Below, piece after piece: positions 8,168 to 16,683 of a stretch of DNA of 64,000 nt. The notes below the pieces were generated by a model, which saw nothing but the letters and a program-made list of their open reading frames with translations, was not told the origin of the DNA and ran no database searches. Made by a program: the position numbers and the translations under genes. How positions within the stretch are numbered: the stretch's first letter is position 1; each line of letters opens with the position of its first letter. This stretch comes from Ignavibacteria bacterium. GTDB taxonomy: Bacteria; Bacteroidota; Ignavibacteria; Ignavibacteriales; Ignavibacteriaceae. Location: NCBI GenBank assembly GCA_030693705.1, contig JAUYAB010000107.1:1-64000 (forward strand), given 5' to 3'.

Positions 8168-8866
8168 ATGACAAACGTAACAAATGTATTCTTCGTTCTG
8201 ACAGAACCAATTTTCAGTAAAAACGATTGCCATGTTTATCCTCATTTTTCAAAGCCTGATTCTTCTTTCCTCTATGTTACTTTGCTAAAAAATCTCTACG
8301 AAATCTTTTCATCGGTTTTGGGAAAAGAAGATTTATTCCTTTGCCTGAATGAAAAAGACAAGGAAATGATTACACTGACCTCTCCTCCTTTTTTGAGTGC
8401 CAACACATTTTATTTTGATGAGCAGACTTTTACGAACGACTTCACTTCTATCTTCGAGAAAAGAAAACCCGGTGCCAGGAATTTTATTTTTCTTCGTCCC
8501 GATTTTGTAGGTTTGACCAACCAGGACATCTCGCAAATTCTCGATCTGTTAACGTTAGATGATGATGTTTTAGTAATTAAAAAATCGCTTCATAAAAAAA
8601 TTGCTCTCTTTGCAACTAACAATTATCAACCGGAAATACCGGAACTTATCCACAAGAAAAATTTTGTCTGCGAGTCAGCGCTTAAAAAATTATGTGGATT
8701 AGACTACCAACTCTACAAACTTAAAAATGTTTTCTCATTGGAACAGGCAAACGATTTTAAAGAACTTTATCAAATGCTTTCGCGTAAAGAAAATTATGCC
8801 TGCTGCAGCAAGCAGATGCACGATCGCTTCACTCATCTCTTCATCGAATATAAGGAACTACTCTGA
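8168..8866 (+). CDS. unrecognised protein, possibly a degenerate DUF2064/GT-A-like domain
   Basis: A 232-residue soluble protein without signal peptide or membrane helix. The stretch FLRPDFVGLTNQDI near residue 117 lines up with the GSDCPGLTPELL motif of DUF2064 (glycosyltransferase-like) proteins, and the following lines up with the segment that normally reads LGPAEDGGYYL. The Asp/Gly-rich catalytic residues are absent, so activity is doubtful. It sits between prsW (1 nt) and nadD (stop TGA abuts the nadD ATG), so it is translated with them. The family match is a weak pattern call by eye. Confidence 0.6.
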   Translation: MTNVTNVFFVLTEPIFSKNDCHVYPHFSKPDSSFLYVTLLKNLYEIFSSVLGKEDLFLCLNEKDKEMITLTSPPFLSANTFYFDEQTFTNDFTSIFEKRKPGARNFIFLRPDFVGLTNQDISQILDLLTLDDDVLVIKKSLHKKIALFATNNYQPEIPELIHKKNFVCESALKKLCGLDYQLYKLKNVFSLEQANDFKELYQMLSRKENYACCSKQMHDRFTHLFIEYKELL

Positions 8867-9442
8867 ATGGAACATGTCGGTATTTTCGGCGGAACATTTG
8901 ACCCGATTCATATTGGGCATTTGATTACGGCTCAATCCCTTCTTGAATTTCGAAAACTTGATAAAATAATTTTTATTCCTTGTTATATTTCACCACACAA
9001 ACGTCAGGCGCATAATTCCGATCCCAAGCACCGTCTGGAGATTTTGAAATTATCGATCCAATATCAAAAACAATTTGACTATTCTGAAATTGAATTGAAT
9101 CGTGGTGAAGTTTCCTACACGATCGACACGGTGCGTGAACTCAAAAAGAAATACGATTCGATCGATCTCATTATTGGTTTTGACAACCTCATCGTTTTCG
9201 ATTCATGGAAAGAACCCGACGAACTTTTTAAGTTGACAAACGTTATCGTTATGAAACGCATCATCGATAAAGAAATTGAATACAAGCATAAATATTATGA
9301 GATGGCAACGATCATTCAAACTCCTTATGTTGAGCTGAGTTCCACTTACATCCGTAACAGAGAAGCTAATAATTTGCCGATCGATTTTATGGTTACTTAC
9401 GCCGCAAAAGAATATATTCATAAAAATAATCTCTACCACTAA
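8867..9442 (+). CDS. nadD: nicotinate-nucleotide adenylyltransferase
   Basis: A 191-residue enzyme with the nucleotidyltransferase signature GIFGGTFDPIHIGHL at the N-terminus, PHK in the substrate loop and the C-terminal SSTYIRNR motif of NadD. It makes deamido-NAD from nicotinate mononucleotide and ATP. Its ATG directly follows the stop of the upstream gene (TGAATG), indicating translational coupling. NAD synthetase, the next step, is encoded at 55558-57195. Confidence 0.93.
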   Translation: MEHVGIFGGTFDPIHIGHLITAQSLLEFRKLDKIIFIPCYISPHKRQAHNSDPKHRLEILKLSIQYQKQFDYSEIELNRGEVSYTIDTVRELKKKYDSIDLIIGFDNLIVFDSWKEPDELFKLTNVIVMKRIIDKEIEYKHKYYEMATIIQTPYVELSSTYIRNREANNLPIDFMVTYAAKEYIHKNNLYH

Positions 9443-9447
9443 TTATA

Positions 9448-10218
9448 ATGGATGTAGAAACTTTTTTCCACGAATTACTCAAAAATAACAAGCGGTTAAT
9501 TGCGCGCGCTATTTCATACGTCGAATCCGAATATCCGCAAGCGGAAGAAATATTAAAAAAAGTACACCAACATTCAGGTAACGCTTATCGAATAGGAATA
9601 ACCGGTCCACCCGGAGCCGGCAAAAGTACGATCACTAATCAGTTGGCAAAACTTTATCTGCAAAATGGAAAAAGTGTTGCTATCATTGCCGTTGATCCAA
9701 CAAGTCCATTTACCGGCGGCGCATTGTTAGGCGATAGAGTGAGAATGTCCGACATCGGGAAAGTTGAAAATATTTTTATTCGAAGCATGGCAACGCGCGG
9801 AAGTCTCGGCGGTTTATGCAAAAAAGCGATCGACACCGCAGATATTTTAGATGCCGCCGGATATGATTATATTATTCTTGAAACTGTCGGCGTTGGGCAG
9901 TCGGAGCTTGATATTGTTAAGGCTGCCGATACCACGATGGTTGTTCTCGTTCCTGAATCGGGCGATTCCGTCCAAGCGATGAAAGCCGGTTTAATGGAGA
10001 TAGCTGATTTTTTTGTTGTGAATAAATGCGATAGACCCGCATCCGAACAAGCGGCTAATGCGTTAAGAACTATTTTGATGTTGAGAAATCACGATGAAAA
10101 AACTTTTTTACCGGAAATTGTAAAAGCAGTTGCACAAGATAATCTCGGAATTAAAGAAATTGCTTTGGAAATTGAACGCCATCAAACTCATCTTAATAAA
10201 TTCGATCTTCTTACATAG
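9448..10218 (+). CDS. meaB: MeaB/ArgK-type G3E GTPase, truncated by an in-frame amber codon
   Basis: The open frame gives 256 residues with an intact GTPase domain: P-loop GPPGAGKST (about 53-61), VDPTSPFTGGALLGDRVRM, ETVGVGQSE and NKCD. MeaB proteins chaperone adenosylcobalamin-dependent mutases such as methylmalonyl-CoA mutase and are usually about 310-335 residues long. Here TAG at 10216-10218 ends the protein early, yet the same frame stays open for 76 more codons and reads like the missing helical C-terminus. Either this is a nonsense mutation, a sequence error, or readthrough. It lies 5 nt after nadD and precedes an acyl-CoA dehydrogenase. Confidence 0.88.
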   Translation: MDVETFFHELLKNNKRLIARAISYVESEYPQAEEILKKVHQHSGNAYRIGITGPPGAGKSTITNQLAKLYLQNGKSVAIIAVDPTSPFTGGALLGDRVRMSDIGKVENIFIRSMATRGSLGGLCKKAIDTADILDAAGYDYIILETVGVGQSELDIVKAADTTMVVLVPESGDSVQAMKAGLMEIADFFVVNKCDRPASEQAANALRTILMLRNHDEKTFLPEIVKAVAQDNLGIKEIALEIERHQTHLNKFDLLT

Positions 10219-10449
10219 AAAAGAATTCAACGAACGAAAGACCGGATAAACGATATTGTTGAAGAAAAACTTACTCAAGAACTTTGGAAACAAGAAAATG
10301 TTTTTTCATTTTCACAACTGATCGAAAAATCATTTGAACAAAAAATTTCTCCCTACACAATAGCGGAAGAAATTTTAAATACATTCAAACTAAACCTCTC
10401 CCAAAAGGATGAACATGGAAACTCAAGATCAATTTCTTCTTCAATTTAG
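10219..10449 (+). pseudogene. meaB: detached C-terminal part of meaB beyond the amber stop
   Basis: In frame with the preceding gene and without any other stop until TAG at 10447-10449, this stretch encodes KRIQRTKDRINDIVEEKLT, then KISPYTIAEEIL, matching the RR-rich helix and the DPYxAAEEL-type end of MeaB that form the dimerisation arm. With the amber position the whole frame is 333 codons, a normal MeaB length. Its last 35 nt overlap the acyl-CoA dehydrogenase start region, as would suit an intact operon. Confidence 0.8.
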
Positions 10450-11572
10450 CGAAGAGCAGCAAGCAATTAAGCAAACGGTAAAAGACTTTGCTGAAAAAGT
10501 TATTAAACCACGTGTGATGGAATTTGACGAATCGCAGACTTTTCCATTTGAAATAATGGAACAACTCGGCGAACTTGGATTAATGGGAATCCTCGTTCCC
10601 GATATTTATGGCGGCGCAAACTTAGGTTACACGGAATACGCACTCATCATTGAAGAACTTGCAAAAGTTGATCCTTCCATCGCTCTATCCGTTGCGGCTC
10701 ATAACGGACTTTGTACAAACCACATCAATCAATTTGGAAATGAAGAACAAAAGAAAAAATATTTACCCGGTCTAACGAGTGGCAAAGTTATCGGCGCTTG
10801 GGGACTTACAGAATCAGTCTCCGGCAGTGATGCCGCAAGTTTAATTACAACCGCCGAATTAAAAGACGATTTTTATTTTCTTAATGGAAGTAAAACTTTC
10901 ACAACTCATGGAACTGTTGCCGGAACATATGTAGTAATGGCAATTACGAATAAATCGAAAATGAAAAAAGGAATTTCTGCTTTTATTTTAGAAAAGAATT
11001 TTGAAGGATTTATCATCGGCAAAAAAGAAAATAAATTGGGGATGCGCGCAAGCGATACAACTCAACTTTCATTCGATAATTGTAAAGTTCCTAAAGAAAA
11101 CTTAATCGATGTTGAAGGAGAAGGATTTGTCCAGGCGATGAAAGTGCTTGAAGGTGGAAGAATTTCTATTGCCGCGCTTAGCGTTGGTTTAGCGCAAGGA
11201 GCGCTTAATGCCGCACTTCATTATTCTTCGGAACGAAAACAATTTGGCAAAACCATTAATGAATTCCAGGGAATTCAATTTAAACTTGCCGAGATGGCAA
11301 CCAATATTGGCGCCGCGCGGGCGATGACGTTCAAAGCCGCTTCAATTAAGGACAAAGGATTATCAAACACAAAAGAAGCCGCCATGGCAAAACTTTTTGC
11401 AAGTGAGATGGCGGAAAAAGTTGCAAACGACGCCGTACAAATTTTCGGTGGTTACGGATTCACAAAAGATTATCCCGTTGAAAAATTTTACCGCGATGTA
11501 AAACTTTTAACCATTGGTGAAGGAACTTCTGAAATTCAAAAACTTGTTATTGCTAGAGAACTATTAAAATAA
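10415..11572 (+). CDS. acyl-CoA dehydrogenase
   Basis: A 385-residue flavoprotein of the short/branched-chain acyl-CoA dehydrogenase type. Seen are GAWGLTESVSGSDA in the middle domain, KEN...GMRASDT, the helix ERKQFGKTINEFQGIQ, and IFGGYGF. The C-terminal GEGTSEIQ motif is the region of the catalytic glutamate in this class. It introduces a double bond into an acyl-CoA and passes electrons to ETF. I chose the ATG at 10415 because AAAAGGA lies about 6 nt before it; another ATG two codons earlier overlaps that site. The link to MeaB and a carboxylase suggests branched-chain amino acid or propionate metabolism. Confidence 0.93.
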   Translation: METQDQFLLQFSEEQQAIKQTVKDFAEKVIKPRVMEFDESQTFPFEIMEQLGELGLMGILVPDIYGGANLGYTEYALIIEELAKVDPSIALSVAAHNGLCTNHINQFGNEEQKKKYLPGLTSGKVIGAWGLTESVSGSDAASLITTAELKDDFYFLNGSKTFTTHGTVAGTYVVMAITNKSKMKKGISAFILEKNFEGFIIGKKENKLGMRASDTTQLSFDNCKVPKENLIDVEGEGFVQAMKVLEGGRISIAALSVGLAQGALNAALHYSSERKQFGKTINEFQGIQFKLAEMATNIGAARAMTFKAASIKDKGLSNTKEAAMAKLFASEMAEKVANDAVQIFGGYGFTKDYPVEKFYRDVKLLTIGEGTSEIQKLVIARELLK

Positions 11573-11895
11573 TTACGAATTATAAATTAGACAGTTATCA
11601 AAAATATTCTGTGCTGGATGGCGAGAATATTTATCGAAAATTTCTCGCAACGTTCGCAAAGAAAGCGCAACGTCCGCAAAGGGAAAATTCATCGCGAGCG
11701 TGGCGGTTCGTGGCGAGCTTAGCGAGAAAAAAAAGATGAAACAAATACTTCATTCAAGAACAATGTGGTTCTGGCTTTGCCAGATTATGAATTAGGAATT
11801 AGGAATTTAATTACTGTTTGTGATTTACAATTTTGAATTTTGGCTAATTCGTAATTCCTAATTCCTAATTATTGATTTGTGTATAAGGAATTCCT
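11573..11895. repeat. 323-bp gap filled with repeats
   Basis: No gene is seen. Positions 11585-11632 are one copy of the AAATATTCT hairpin repeat. Positions 11634-11738 hold CGCAAAG/GGCGAGC-type words that match blocks at 42273-42478 and 52118-52391, but in swapped order. CTGGCTTTGCCAG at 11771-11783 is a small palindrome. Positions 11790-11807 and 11853-11870 are an 18-bp perfect inverted pair made of AATTAGG and its complement. AAGGAATTCCT before 11896 may serve as the ribosome binding site of the next gene. Confidence 0.7.
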
Positions 11896-13563
11896 ATGAA
11901 AAAAATCGGAACAGAAATAAAAACAAACGGACTTTTTCTTAAACAAGAAGATTACTATAAAAATCTTCTTCGCAAGATAGAAGCCGAACGTGCGAAAGTT
12001 AAACTTGGCGGTGGAGAAAATGCAACCGCAAAACACAAAGCAAAAGGAAAACTTACCGCACGCGAACGAGTTGCAAAATTAATTGATGTTGATTCTTCCT
12101 TCTTTGAATTAAATACATTTGCAGCGTATGGAATGTATGAAGAATACGGTGGCGCGCGTTCCTCCGGAACAATATTCGGTATTGGAAAAATCCATCAACA
12201 CGAATGTATTATCGTTGCGAATGATGCAACAGTAAAAGCGGGTGCGTGGTTTCCGATAACGTGCAAAAAAAATCTCCGTGCGCAGGAAATTGCGATGGAA
12301 AACTGTTTGCCGTTAATCTATTTGGTCGATAGTGCCGGAGTGTTTCTTCCGTTGCAAGATGAAATTTTTCCCGACAAAGAACACTTCGGAAGGGTTTTTC
12401 GAAACAACGCAAAAATTTCAACAATGGGAATTCCACAGATTGCCGCGATCATGGGACCGTGTGTTGCAGGCGGCGCTTATCTTCCCATTATGAGTGACGA
12501 AGCGTTGATTGTTGAAGGAGAAGGTTCGGTTTTTCTTGCCGGTTCACATTTGGTTAGAGCCGCAATCGGTGAAGTGATTGATAACGATTCACTCGGCGGC
12601 GCGAGAGTTCAATCAAATATTTCCGGAGTAACAGATTACATTTGTAAAAATGATGAAGAATGTTTGAAGCAGATACGCAGTCTCGTTGATAAATTTCCTC
12701 ATCAACAAAAAGCAAATTTTAATAGAACGAAAAGCGCTCCTCCCCTCTTCAGTGAAAAAGAAATTCTGGGAATTCTGCCGGAGGATCCGATAAAAATTTA
12801 TGAAACTTACGAATTGCTCGCACGCATCGTAGATAATTCCGAACTCGACGAATACAAAGCCGGTTATGGGAAAACTTTAATTACCGCATACGCGCGAATC
12901 GATGGCTGGGCTGTGGGCATTGTTGCAAATCAACGGGCAGTTGTTAAAACAGAATCCGGAGAGATGCAGGTTGGCGGAGTAATTTATTCCGACAGCGCAG
13001 ATAAAGCCGCACGGTTTATTATGAATTGTAATCAGCGAAAAATTCCTCTTATCTTTTTTCAAGATGTAACGGGTTTTATGGTTGGCAGCCGGGCTGAACA
13101 CGGCGGAATAATTAAAGACGGCGCAAAAATGGTGAATGCTGTGGCTAATTCTGTCGTTCCGAAAATTACGATTATCGTTGGGAATAGTTTCGGCGCCGGA
13201 AATTATGCAATGTGCGGAAAAGCTTACGACCCGAGATTTATTTTTGCTTATCCCAATGCTAAAATTTCCGTGATGGGTGGTCAACAGGCAAGCAGTGTGC
13301 TTCTCGATATAAAACTTAAACAACTTGCTTCAAGTACAGCGCTGGAAAATAAAACTTTTTCTGATGTTGATAAGAAAAAATTGTTGAGCGATATCCAAAG
13401 ATCTTATGATGAAAAAAGTTTTCCGCTTTATGCTGCAGCCCGTCTTTGGATTGATGAAATAATCAATCCGGCGGAAACACGAAAAATTATTTCCGCTTCT
13501 CTTTCTGCGGTAAATAATAATCCGGAGATGCCGGAGTTTAAAGTCGGCGTGATACAAGTGTAA
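11896..13563 (+). CDS. acyl-CoA carboxylase carboxyltransferase (beta) subunit, methylcrotonyl-CoA carboxylase-like
   Basis: A 555-residue protein with the two crotonase-fold halves of biotin-dependent acyl-CoA carboxyltransferases. KGKLTARERVAKLID is at the N-terminus, then GPCVAGGAYLPIMSDE, GGARVQSNISGVTDY, FQDVTGFMVG and IVGNSFGAGNYAMCG, and ISVMGGQQA. The GGARVQSxxSGVTDY and SFGAGNYxMCGRAY-like motifs are closest to the 3-methylcrotonyl-CoA carboxylase beta subunit. Geranyl- or propionyl-CoA carboxylase cannot be excluded. The biotin-carrying alpha subunit is not in this window. Together with the acyl-CoA dehydrogenase it suggests leucine-type degradation. Confidence 0.9.
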   Translation: MKKIGTEIKTNGLFLKQEDYYKNLLRKIEAERAKVKLGGGENATAKHKAKGKLTARERVAKLIDVDSSFFELNTFAAYGMYEEYGGARSSGTIFGIGKIHQHECIIVANDATVKAGAWFPITCKKNLRAQEIAMENCLPLIYLVDSAGVFLPLQDEIFPDKEHFGRVFRNNAKISTMGIPQIAAIMGPCVAGGAYLPIMSDEALIVEGEGSVFLAGSHLVRAAIGEVIDNDSLGGARVQSNISGVTDYICKNDEECLKQIRSLVDKFPHQQKANFNRTKSAPPLFSEKEILGILPEDPIKIYETYELLARIVDNSELDEYKAGYGKTLITAYARIDGWAVGIVANQRAVVKTESGEMQVGGVIYSDSADKAARFIMNCNQRKIPLIFFQDVTGFMVGSRAEHGGIIKDGAKMVNAVANSVVPKITIIVGNSFGAGNYAMCGKAYDPRFIFAYPNAKISVMGGQQASSVLLDIKLKQLASSTALENKTFSDVDKKKLLSDIQRSYDEKSFPLYAAARLWIDEIINPAETRKIISASLSAVNNNPEMPEFKVGVIQV

Positions 13564-13590
13564 TGATGAATATTAGATTTGAAATGTAGG

Positions 13591-14208
13591 ATGATAAAAT
13601 ATGTTTTTATTCTCGCAATCTTATTAAGTTCAGATTTTGCTTTTCCCCAACGGAGTCAACTTTCAACCGAAGTGCAAATAATTTCAGAGTTTATTGCTTC
13701 AGATTCATTTCTTTCTTTAAAGGAATGTGAAGGCGAACTTCAATCAATTGATTCTCTTTATACAAAGGCTTTAAACCTCACCGGCAAAGATATTCAAGAA
13801 GCATTGCTTGCTTTAACTTTTGCTGTCGTTCCCTACAAAAATGTTCCCATTCAGTTTCTTTTCAGAATTAACTATCCCCTCCTTTCAGCGGATGACTCAA
13901 CTTTTAAAATGAAAAACAAAAATCTGCCAAGATATTTTTTGTCCGATTCGCCGAAAAATGAATTTGGAGACAAAGATAAACTCGCCCACTTTTTCGGAAA
14001 CGCTTTTGTCGCATACACTTCACAAATCTTTGATTTAACTACAACGATTGGTTATTTTGTAGAAGTTTTTGAAGAGAATTTTACACCGGAAAATCAAATT
14101 GATCTCCGCGACTTAAAAACTAATAAACTCGGAGAAGCATTCGGGAAAAGTTTGAAGAAAGATCAAACGCTGCTTCCCTCAATTTTTATAAAGAAATATC
14201 AGCAGTAA
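13591..14208 (+). CDS. exported protein of unknown function with a DKxxHF motif
   Basis: A protein of about 205 residues with a signal peptide (MIKYVFILAILLSSDFAFPQ). Near residue 132 it has DKLAHFFGNAFVAY, resembling the DKxxHF motif of YfiM/DUF2279-like periplasmic or membrane-associated proteins. The rest has no recognised domain. A TTG at 13579 is an alternative start four codons upstream; I prefer ATG at 13591 because the signal peptide begins there. Neither start has a strong Shine-Dalgarno. The stop lies 2 nt before the NtrC-type regulator, so the two are likely co-expressed. Confidence 0.75.
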   Translation: MIKYVFILAILLSSDFAFPQRSQLSTEVQIISEFIASDSFLSLKECEGELQSIDSLYTKALNLTGKDIQEALLALTFAVVPYKNVPIQFLFRINYPLLSADDSTFKMKNKNLPRYFLSDSPKNEFGDKDKLAHFFGNAFVAYTSQIFDLTTTIGYFVEVFEENFTPENQIDLRDLKTNKLGEAFGKSLKKDQTLLPSIFIKKYQQ

Positions 14209-14210
14209 CT

Positions 14211-15569
14211 ATGAACACAGTATTAATCATCGATGACGAAAAACAAATTTGCGAAAGCATTCAACTCATTCTTGATTTTGAAGGTTATCACACCGATTAT
14301 GCAACTTCCGGAACTGAGGGCTTGCAGAAAATATTTTCAGAACAGTTTGATGTTGTTCTACTTGATATCCAGATGCCAGACCTCAACGGTTTTGAAGTGC
14401 TTACAAAAGCAAAACAAGATTTTCCTTTCTTAAATGTGATTATCATTTCCGCTTTTGGAAATATTCAAAACGCGATTCAAGCAACAAAACTCGGCGCGTT
14501 TGATTTTCTTGAAAAACCTATCGACCGTGATAAGCTCTTAATAACCGTGCGCAATGCGGTTGAACAGGCTCATCTCAAAAAAGAAAATGATGAGATGAAA
14601 AAAACTTTTCTCGAACCGGGAGAAATTATCGGCAACTCTCGCACGTTAAAAAATGTTCTATCGCTCATTGAAAAAGTTTCTCAAACGGATGTTCGTGTTT
14701 TAATAACCGGTGAAAACGGAACGGGAAAGGAGTTAGTCGCTCGCGCAATTCATAAAAAAAGTCTGCGAAAAGAGAAACCTTTTATCGAAGTAAATTGTGC
14801 CGCCATTCCAAATGAACTTATTGAATCCGAATTATTTGGCCACGAGAAAGGCTCCTTTACCGGCGCAATGCAGCAGCGGATCGGCAAGTTTGAACTTGCA
14901 AATAAAGGGACAATCTTTTTGGACGAGATCGGTGATATGAGTTTGCAGGCGCAGGCAAAAGTGTTGCGTGCAATTGAAGACGGAAAAATTCAGCGCGTGG
15001 GTGGAGCTAAATCAATTGAAGTTGATGTGCGGATTATTTCCGCCACGAACAAAAATTTAGCGGAAGAAATTGAAAAAGGGAATTTTCGCGAAGACTTGCT
15101 CCATCGCTTGAATGTAATTCCTATTATCGTCCCGCCGCTTCGTGATCGGCTCGAAGATATTCCGATGCTTGTAAAACACTTTGCACAGGATATTTCTCAG
15201 AAACACAAAAAAGTAATCCCTTCATTTTCAGAAGATGCGCTAACCGTCCTACAAAGTTTTCGGTGGGCGGGAAACATCAGAGAGCTGCGAAATATAGTTG
15301 AACGAATCATTATTATTATCGATAAAAAAGAAATCTCGAAAAAAGATATTGAGTTTCTCGTTCCTTATGAAAAACAAGACATAGGTGAAATGGTTGATCT
15401 TTCAAATTCATTTCAAGATTTTAAAGGAAAAGCTGAGCGGGCTTTTATTATGAAACAACTTGACGCTAATCATTGGAATATTAGTAAGACCGCCGATACG
15501 TTAAACATTCAGCGCAGTCACCTTTACAATAAAATGAAGAAATATAATATTGAGAAAGGAAAGGAATAA
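14211..15569 (+). CDS. sigma-54-dependent NtrC-family response regulator
   Basis: A 452-residue regulator with three domains: receiver (1-120, phospho-acceptor D52 in LLDIQMPD), sigma-54 activator AAA+ ATPase (about 140-370; Walker A GENGTGKE, Walker B TIFLDEIGDMS), and a C-terminal Fis-type helix-turn-helix (TADTLNIQRSHLYNKMKK). The sigma-54 contact loop reads GSFTGA, where GAFTGA is usual; this substitution is tolerated in some members. No sensor kinase is adjacent, so its signal is unknown. It follows the exported protein by 2 nt. Confidence 0.93.
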   Translation: MNTVLIIDDEKQICESIQLILDFEGYHTDYATSGTEGLQKIFSEQFDVVLLDIQMPDLNGFEVLTKAKQDFPFLNVIIISAFGNIQNAIQATKLGAFDFLEKPIDRDKLLITVRNAVEQAHLKKENDEMKKTFLEPGEIIGNSRTLKNVLSLIEKVSQTDVRVLITGENGTGKELVARAIHKKSLRKEKPFIEVNCAAIPNELIESELFGHEKGSFTGAMQQRIGKFELANKGTIFLDEIGDMSLQAQAKVLRAIEDGKIQRVGGAKSIEVDVRIISATNKNLAEEIEKGNFREDLLHRLNVIPIIVPPLRDRLEDIPMLVKHFAQDISQKHKKVIPSFSEDALTVLQSFRWAGNIRELRNIVERIIIIIDKKEISKKDIEFLVPYEKQDIGEMVDLSNSFQDFKGKAERAFIMKQLDANHWNISKTADTLNIQRSHLYNKMKKYNIEKGKE

Positions 15570-15913
15570 TGGGAGAAACAATTTTTTCAAAAATTATTAG
15601 AAAAGAAATTCCGGCAGCTATCGTTTACGAAAACGAAACCGTGCTCGCATTCCGTGATATTAATCCTGCAGCGCCAACGCATATTCTTATCGTTCCCAAA
15701 ATTGAAATTGCAAAAGTAACCGATTTGAATGGCAAAGAACATGGTGCACTTTTAGGTGAAATGATCGACGCAGCAAATGCAATTGCAAAACAAGAAGGAA
15801 TCGCTGAGAAAGGTTTCCGTTTAGTATTTAATTCCGGGAATGACGGCGGGCAGGAAGTTTATCATTTACACATGCACTTGCTCGGCGGAAGAAAAATGAA
15901 TTGGCCACCTTGA
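15569..15913 (+). CDS. HIT family nucleotide-binding protein (HINT type)
   Basis: A 114-residue protein with the histidine triad motif HLHMHLLGG (about 100-108) and the N-terminal FSKIIRKEIPA and FRDINPAAPTHILIVPK segments of the HINT subgroup. These enzymes hydrolyse nucleoside phosphoramidates, AMP-lysine being the usual model substrate. Its start overlaps the stop of the NtrC-type gene by one base (TAATG). Length is normal. Confidence 0.92.
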   Translation: MGETIFSKIIRKEIPAAIVYENETVLAFRDINPAAPTHILIVPKIEIAKVTDLNGKEHGALLGEMIDAANAIAKQEGIAEKGFRLVFNSGNDGGQEVYHLHMHLLGGRKMNWPP

Positions 15914-15961
15914 TAAAGAACAATAAATATAATTTTTCTCAAAAGAATTTTTGTTCCCCCT

Positions 15962-16360
15962 TTATATCCAATTAATTTTTATTTCTTTCTCAACAGATTT
16001 AAACTCCTTATCTCCCGTTACCAAAATTGCCTTTTTCGTCTTTGCCAAAACGGCTGCAAAAGCATCTGCATAAGACATTTTATGAAAAGCTTTAAAACGC
16101 GCGGCTGCAAGAGTTAATTCCTTATTTGCTTCAACAATTTGTATTGGGTATCTCTGAATAATACTTTTATACAATTCTGCCCGCTCTTCTCCACCTTCGC
16201 GTAAAGCGATATAATACATCTCACCCCAATTAATAACACATAAAAATAACTCTGTTTCGTGATGCAAGGATAGTTCAATAATATCTGCTACTTGAGAAGC
16301 TCCTTTCTCACCTTCAAAATAAGCGATAAGGGAGTATGTATCCAGAACATAACTCTTCAT
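15962..16360 (-). CDS. vapC: PIN-domain toxin of a VapBC-type module
   Basis: A 132-residue PIN-domain protein, the usual VapC length. Acidic residues of the metal-dependent RNase site are visible: D7 in YVLDTYSLIAYFEGE, a glutamate in the middle (NWGEMYY), and the pair in MSYADAFAAVLA and VTGDKEF. VapC toxins cleave tRNA or rRNA. It overlaps the antitoxin gene by 4 nt (ATGA), so it is translated after it. The specific RNA target is unknown. Confidence 0.9.
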   Translation of the reverse strand: MKSYVLDTYSLIAYFEGEKGASQVADIIELSLHHETELFLCVINWGEMYYIALREGGEERAELYKSIIQRYPIQIVEANKELTLAAARFKAFHKMSYADAFAAVLAKTKKAILVTGDKEFKSVEKEIKINWI

Positions 16361-16587
16361 AATTCACACTCCTCTTTCTTTTCTTCCATTAAAGCTCTAA
16401 GAAGTTTCCCCTTTGTGCCTAAAATTCCAATATTATTTCGTATTGTTTCAGAAGTTATTGGCTCCATTTCTATTCTATCATCCTTTTCCCAAAAATAAAC
16501 CATAGTGCCGGTTTTAATTTTATATTTCCTTCTAAGTTTAGCGGGAATTACGATCTGCCCTTTTGATGTTACAAATCCATGTTCCAT
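16357..16587 (-). CDS. vapB: AbrB/SpoVT-type antitoxin of the VapBC module
   Basis: A 76-residue protein with an N-terminal swapped-hairpin AbrB DNA-binding domain: VTSKGQIVIPAKLRRKYKIKTG. The C-terminal tail would wrap the PIN toxin encoded downstream. Antitoxins of this type bind their own promoter, and direct repeats over the promoter at 16622-16683 fit this. First gene of the two-gene operon. Confidence 0.9.
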   Translation of the reverse strand: MEHGFVTSKGQIVIPAKLRRKYKIKTGTMVYFWEKDDRIEMEPITSETIRNNIGILGTKGKLLRALMEEKKEECEL

Positions 16588-16621
16588 TTTTATATTTCCT
16601 AATTTAAAAATACTGACAATG

Positions 16622-16683
16622 CAAAGTTAGAATAATATTATATGTAAGTCAAATAATATATGTAAGACATTACATAATAATGT
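16622..16683 (-). promoter_or_regulatory. vapBC promoter with repeated operator boxes
   Basis: On the minus strand TAACTTTG (16629-16622) matches TAnnTTTG and TTTG at 16653-16650 matches the -33 box, 20 nt apart. On the plus strand AATATTATATGTAAG lies between the two boxes (16634-16648) and AATAATATATGTAAG lies just upstream (16652-16666). An inverted repeat ACATTA/TAATGT spans 16667-16683. Such repeats over a toxin-antitoxin promoter are what autoregulation by VapB or VapBC would need. The binding itself is inference. Confidence 0.65.

Noticed and set aside
10216-10218. TAG read as pyrrolysine or another recoded residue
   Set aside because: TAG ends other genes here, MeaB has no known pyrrolysine, and no pyl genes are seen. 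Mutation or error is simpler.
12877-13323. 148-codon minus-strand frame
   Set aside because: It is antisense to the well-conserved carboxyltransferase gene and has no recognisable domain.
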